From NCBI RefSeq assembly GCF_036567905.1, contig NZ_DATCTO010000091.1:1-64000 (forward strand): a stretch of 64,000 nucleotides of DNA, written 5' to 3'. The notes under the pieces are model-generated. The model had not been told where the DNA came from. It worked only from the letters and a program-made list of their open reading frames with translations, and did not search any database. The translations under genes and the position numbers were made by a program. Each line of letters opens with the position of its first letter. Position 1 is the first letter of the stretch. Of this stretch, positions 61,119 through 64,000 are shown piece after piece. This DNA is from Candidatus Binatus sp. (lineage in GTDB: Bacteria > Desulfobacterota > Binatia > Binatales > Binataceae).

Positions 61119-61988
61119 TCAAGCACCATTGCGCGGCGGGCGCGTCGGTTTCGCCGGCGCTGCTCCATTCGCAATCAGGCCCTCGTTGAGCGAGCCGGAG
61201 CGAAAGCCCTTCAGATCGATTGCGACGAAGCGAAAACCGATTTTTTTGAACTCGCGATCGATCGTCTCGCGAATACGCCGCTCGAAGATGCGCGCGATCT
61301 GGCTTTGCTCGAGCTCCAGCCGCGCGACCTCGCCATGGTAGCGCACGCGCGCGACCGCAAAGCCCATCGAATGAAGCAGCTTCTCACCCGCCGCGACTTT
61401 CGCAAGGCCCGCGGGCGTTATCTCCGTGCCGTACGGAAAGCGCGACGACAGGCATGGCGAGGCGGGACGATCCCAGGTCGGCAACCCCATCGAGCGCGAG
61501 AGCGCGCGAACCTCGGCCTTGGTCATTTCGGCTTCGACCAGCGGATGGCGCACGCGTTTCTCGCTCGCCGCCTGCATCCCGGGGCGATAGTCGTGCAGGT
61601 CGTCCAGGTTAAGCCCGTCCACTATCTCGTCGATGCCAAGCTCGGCGCCCTTTGCCTCGCAAACCGTAAACAGATTGTGCTTGCACAGGTAGCATCGGTT
61701 GAGCGGATTTGCCGCGTAGCCCGCAATCTCGAGCTCATTGGATTCGACCACCAGGTGGCGCGCGCCGATCAGGCGCGCCATCGCAAGCGCCGAGTCGCGA
61801 TCCTCGTCGGGCATCGTGGGCGAAGTGGTCGTCAGCGCGAGCACGGAGTCGCCAAGCACGTCGTGCGCGACTTTCAGTACCAGGGTGGAATCGACGCCGC
61901 CGGAAAACGCCACGATAAGGCTGCGCATCGGCGCGAATATCGCGCGCATCCGCTCAAGCTTCGCCTCCGGCGTTTTCGCTGCGTCCAT
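61119..61988 (-). CDS. larE: Sacrificial sulfur transferase for the nickel-pincer cofactor (LarE)
   Basis: Protein of 289 residues, the normal LarE size. The PP-loop AFSGGVDSTLVLKVA near residue 28 binds ATP, NRCYLCK holds conserved cysteines, and SPCLSSRFPYG contains the sacrificial cysteine used to donate sulfur to the pyridinium dithioacid cofactor of lactate racemase and relatives. LarB and LarC are not in the window, so either they are elsewhere or this member serves another sulfur transfer. It starts 12 bases after the cysK stop and precedes bioB. Confidence 0.93.
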   Translation of the reverse strand: MDAAKTPEAKLERMRAIFAPMRSLIVAFSGGVDSTLVLKVAHDVLGDSVLALTTTSPTMPDEDRDSALAMARLIGARHLVVESNELEIAGYAANPLNRCYLCKHNLFTVCEAKGAELGIDEIVDGLNLDDLHDYRPGMQAASEKRVRHPLVEAEMTKAEVRALSRSMGLPTWDRPASPCLSSRFPYGTEITPAGLAKVAAGEKLLHSMGFAVARVRYHGEVARLELEQSQIARIFERRIRETIDREFKKIGFRFVAIDLKGFRSGSLNEGLIANGAAPAKPTRPPRNGA

Positions 61989-62000
61989 CGAATCAGCCTG

Positions 62001-62936
62001 CTAGATTCCCGCGGCCTGGAAAAGATCGGTCGTCAGGTATCGCTCGCCGGTGTCACAGAATACCGCGGCCACGATCCTGCCCGTGCCAAGCCGCCCGGCT
62101 ATCTGGATAGCCGCGCAGCAGCTTGCGCCCGACGAGATGCCGACCAGGATGCCCTCTTCGCGCGCGAGACGGCGCGCGTATAGCGTCGCATCCTCGTCGC
62201 TGACGGCGATTATCTCATCGTAAACTTTAGTGTCGAGGTTGCCCGGCACGAAGCCGGCGCCGATGCCCTGAATCTTGTGAAAGCCCGGCTTGCCGCCCGA
62301 CAACACCGGCGAGTTTTTCGGCTCGACGGCGACGATCAGGATTTTTTTGTCGAGATGCTCGCGCAAATAGTGGCCCGCGCCGGTGATCGTTCCGCCCGTC
62401 CCCACGCCGGAGATGAACGCGTCGATGCGCGGGAGCTGTTCGAGCAGCTCGGGCCCGGTCGTTCGATAGTGGATGTCGGGATTGGCGACGTTGCTGAATT
62501 GCTGCGGCATGAAGTAGCCGGGATTCTCGCGGCACAGTTCCTCGGCCTTCGCGATCGCGCCGTGCATCCCGCGCGTGTCCGGCGTCAGCACCAGCTCCGC
62601 GCCGTAAGCGAGCAGCAACGAGCGCCTTTCCTCGCTCATCGTCTCCGGCATCGTAAGGATTAGCTTGTAGCCTTTCACCGCCGCGACCAGCGCCAGACCG
62701 ATCCCGGTGTTGCCCGAGGTCGGCTCGACGATCGTATCGCCGGGCTTTAGCCGGCCGGATTTCTCGGCCGCCTCGACCATCGCCAGGCAGATTCGGTCCT
62801 TGACGCTGCCGCCGGGATTGAAATTCTCGAGCTTCGCCCATACTTCGGCGTCGTCCTTGCCGGGAATTCGATTGAGCCGGACCACCGGCGTGTTGCCGAT
62901 AAGTTCAAGCGGCGATCGCGCGACGCTGATAGGCAT
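62001..62936 (-). CDS. cysK: Cysteine synthase (O-acetylserine sulfhydrylase)
   Basis: Protein of 311 residues. The PLP lysine lies in [15 protein letters not shown], the substrate loop is [12 protein letters not shown], and the glycine-rich PLP-phosphate loop is [12 protein letters not shown], all canonical. It makes cysteine from O-acetylserine and sulfide. It heads the minus-strand series cysK-larE-bioB, spaced by 12 and 60 bases, which suggests a sulfur-supply operon for cofactor synthesis. No cysE is nearby. Confidence 0.95.
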   Translation of the reverse strand: MPISVARSPLELIGNTPVVRLNRIPGKDDAEVWAKLENFNPGGSVKDRICLAMVEAAEKSGRLKPGDTIVEPTSGNTGIGLALVAAVKGYKLILTMPETMSEERRSLLLAYGAELVLTPDTRGMHGAIAKAEELCRENPGYFMPQQFSNVANPDIHYRTTGPELLEQLPRIDAFISGVGTGGTITGAGHYLREHLDKKILIVAVEPKNSPVLSGGKPGFHKIQGIGAGFVPGNLDTKVYDEIIAVSDEDATLYARRLAREEGILVGISSGASCCAAIQIAGRLGTGRIVAAVFCDTGERYLTTDLFQAAGI

Positions 62937-63005
62937 GGCGGCGATTGTAGCCGGAAAATACGGCTGGTTGCGAATCTTGCCAAGGGAGTTGAATCCGGCG
63001 CGTGA

Positions 63006-63191
63006 TGGCTATTTTTCCCGGGCGCGCTCGGCGAAGGCGATCGTGATTGCGGCGGAGCAGCCGCGGCCATCTTCTCGATGGACCCCAAGCAGGACCCGGT
63101 GGTAGTGTTCATGCCCCAGCTCATGCCGCCGGCCACATTCAACTTCCGCAGGCAACTTAAGAACATCATTTATTCGGCCATCGTCGATTGA
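63006..63191 (+). pseudogene. C-terminal remnant of a serine beta-lactamase/CubicO-type hydrolase
   Basis: Reading 63006-63191 on the plus strand gives GALGEGDRDCGGAAAAIFS then MDPKQDPVVVFMPQLMPPAT and FNFRRQLKNIIYSAIVD, ending at TGA 63189-63191. This matches the C-terminal end of class C-like beta-lactamase/CubicO family hydrolases (usual pattern WGGAAGTxFxIDPxxDLxxVFMxQLMP). A stop in the same frame at 63003-63005 and the absence of any upstream SxxK/YxN motifs show that only the C-terminus remains. A short ATG-started reading of 37 codons from 63078 is probably incidental. Confidence 0.8.
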
Positions 63192-63201
63192 GGTGCAGGC
63201 C

Positions 63202-64000
63202 ATGGACACGTACGTCGAGCTCGACACTAATCTGCCCGACCATTACCGGACACTCAAGGACAACATTCATCGGTTCGCGCGGGAGGTGATGCGTCCGACC
63301 GCGGCCGCTCTGGACCGGCTCGCCGATCCGAGCGCGGCAATCGCCCCGGGCTCGCCGCTGTGGGACTTCCTCAAGCAGGCATATCGGCTCGGCTACAATA
63401 AGGCCGGGTTTCCCACCCAGTTCGGCGGACTCGGACTGAGCGGCCTCGGGCAGCATATCTACCTCGAGGAGCTTGGATGGGGCAGCGCTGACCTTGCGCT
63501 GACAGTTGGCATTGCAGGGATGCCGTTCGGCGCGCTTGCGGCCACCGGCAATCGCGAACTCGTCGAAAAGCATGTCATGCCGTTCGTTCAGGATCGCGAG
63601 GCGCAGTACATCGGATGCTGGCCGGTGACCGAGCCGCAACATGGATCGGACTGGGTGACCGGGCAGTGGAACCGGGAACACAATGACCTGGCGGGTCACG
63701 TGATCGCGCGGCGCGACGGCGATTCGTACGTGATCAGCGGGCAGAAGTCGGCTTGGGTTTCCAACGGAACGATTGCGACGCATGGGCTGGTGATTCTGAT
63801 CGCCGACCCCTCACGCGGCGCCGTGCTCGGCCGAGGCGTTGCTTTCGTGCCGTTTGACCTGCCCGGCGTATCCAAGGGCAAGCCGCTGAACAAGCTCGGC
63901 CAGCGCGCGCTTAACCAGGGCGAGATTTTCTTCGATGAGGTCAGGATTCCGAGCAGCTACATGCTGGTCGCGCCCGACAAGCCCGCCGCGGCGGCCGCCG
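63202..64000 (+). CDS. Acyl-CoA dehydrogenase family protein, truncated by the window end
   Basis: ATG 63202 opens a frame that runs to the window edge (266 codons), so the C-terminus is not visible. The N-terminal helical domain and middle beta domain of the family are present: FPTQFGGLGLSGLGQHIYLE, WPVTEPQHGSDWV (flavin-contact region), SYVISGQKSAWVSNGTIATH and LGQRALNQGEIFFDEVRIP. It is a separate enzyme from the pair at 53811-56134, and its N-terminus (MDTYVELDTNLPDHYRTLKD) is unusually extended. Substrate unknown. It follows the hydrolase relic by 10 bases. Confidence 0.92.
   Translation, partial: MDTYVELDTNLPDHYRTLKDNIHRFAREVMRPTAAALDRLADPSAAIAPGSPLWDFLKQAYRLGYNKAGFPTQFGGLGLSGLGQHIYLEELGWGSADLALTVGIAGMPFGALAATGNRELVEKHVMPFVQDREAQYIGCWPVTEPQHGSDWVTGQWNREHNDLAGHVIARRDGDSYVISGQKSAWVSNGTIATHGLVILIADPSRGAVLGRGVAFVPFDLPGVSKGKPLNKLGQRALNQGEIFFDEVRIPSSYMLVAPDKPAAAAA

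Noticed and set aside
63078..63191. 37-codon small protein MDPKQDPVVVFM
   Set aside because: The same frame extends upstream with clear hydrolase-family residues, so it is part of a truncated gene rather than an independent small protein.

Overview
The window is 64 kb of GC-rich (about 60-65%), gene-dense bacterial chromosome with short intergenic gaps and frequent GTG/TTG starts. I see no tRNA, rRNA, CRISPR array, transposase or phage genes. Gene content (single-chain acyl-CoA carboxylase, several acyl-CoA dehydrogenases, an APH-kinase/DUF6285/DUF7064-type trio, quinol NO reductase, CarD, polyphosphate genes) suggests an uncultivated soil or subsurface heterotroph, for example Candidatus Binatota or a deltaproteobacterial relative. 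This placement is an inference and cannot be fixed without a marker gene.

Layout. 0-6.4 kb: GNAT-like protein, quinol-dependent NO reductase flanked by two nearly identical 81-bp direct repeats, enoyl-CoA hydratase, aldose 1-epimerase, RRM protein. 6.4-7.4 kb: about 1 kb with no recognisable gene. 7.4-15.7 kb: small coiled-coil/basic protein, mtnA, the DUF7064-DUF6285-kinase trio, an oligopeptide-type ABC transporter (binding protein and two permeases, no ATPase), macrodomain protein. 15.85-18.24 kb: a low-GC three-gene island (two unknown proteins plus a metallo-beta-lactamase-fold hydrolase), the best candidate for an undescribed system. 18.3-26.3 kb: DHA2 drug exporter, a decayed exopolyphosphatase gene, two tandem thymidylate-kinase-like proteins, CHAD protein, SixA, OPT transporter, lactonase-like hydrolase. 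26.4-33.2 kb: small metal-handling-type protein with a TonB receptor, argE-like deacetylase, polyphosphate kinase. 33.2-39.3 kb: epimerase remnant, small secreted protein, single-chain acyl-CoA carboxylase, L,D-transpeptidase. 39.3-50.2 kb: PfkB kinase plus class II aldolase, aldehyde dehydrogenase, collagen-like lipoprotein, DUF992 protein, fused PabAB with PabC, beta-propeller protein, class III aminotransferase, response regulator. 50.5-64 kb: CLC channel, 2-hydroxyacid dehydrogenase, UspA, paired acyl-CoA dehydrogenases, a ferredoxin-membrane-Hsp20-like fusion, RimI, CarD, IspD, a bioB-larE-cysK sulfur cluster, a serine-hydrolase remnant and a truncated acyl-CoA dehydrogenase at the window edge.

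Themes. (1) CoA-thioester metabolism: hydratase, paired dehydrogenases, carboxylase and the kinase trio fit fatty-acid or hydroxy-acid degradation. (2) Polyphosphate: ppk1, CHAD, SixA, kinase-like paralogues and a broken ppx lie within 13 kb. (3) Folate and cofactor synthesis: pabAB/pabC, bioB, larE, ispD. (4) Gene decay: three truncated remnants (ppx, a GDP-fucose-synthase-like epimerase, a CubicO-type hydrolase C-terminus) are visible only by reading between the intact genes.
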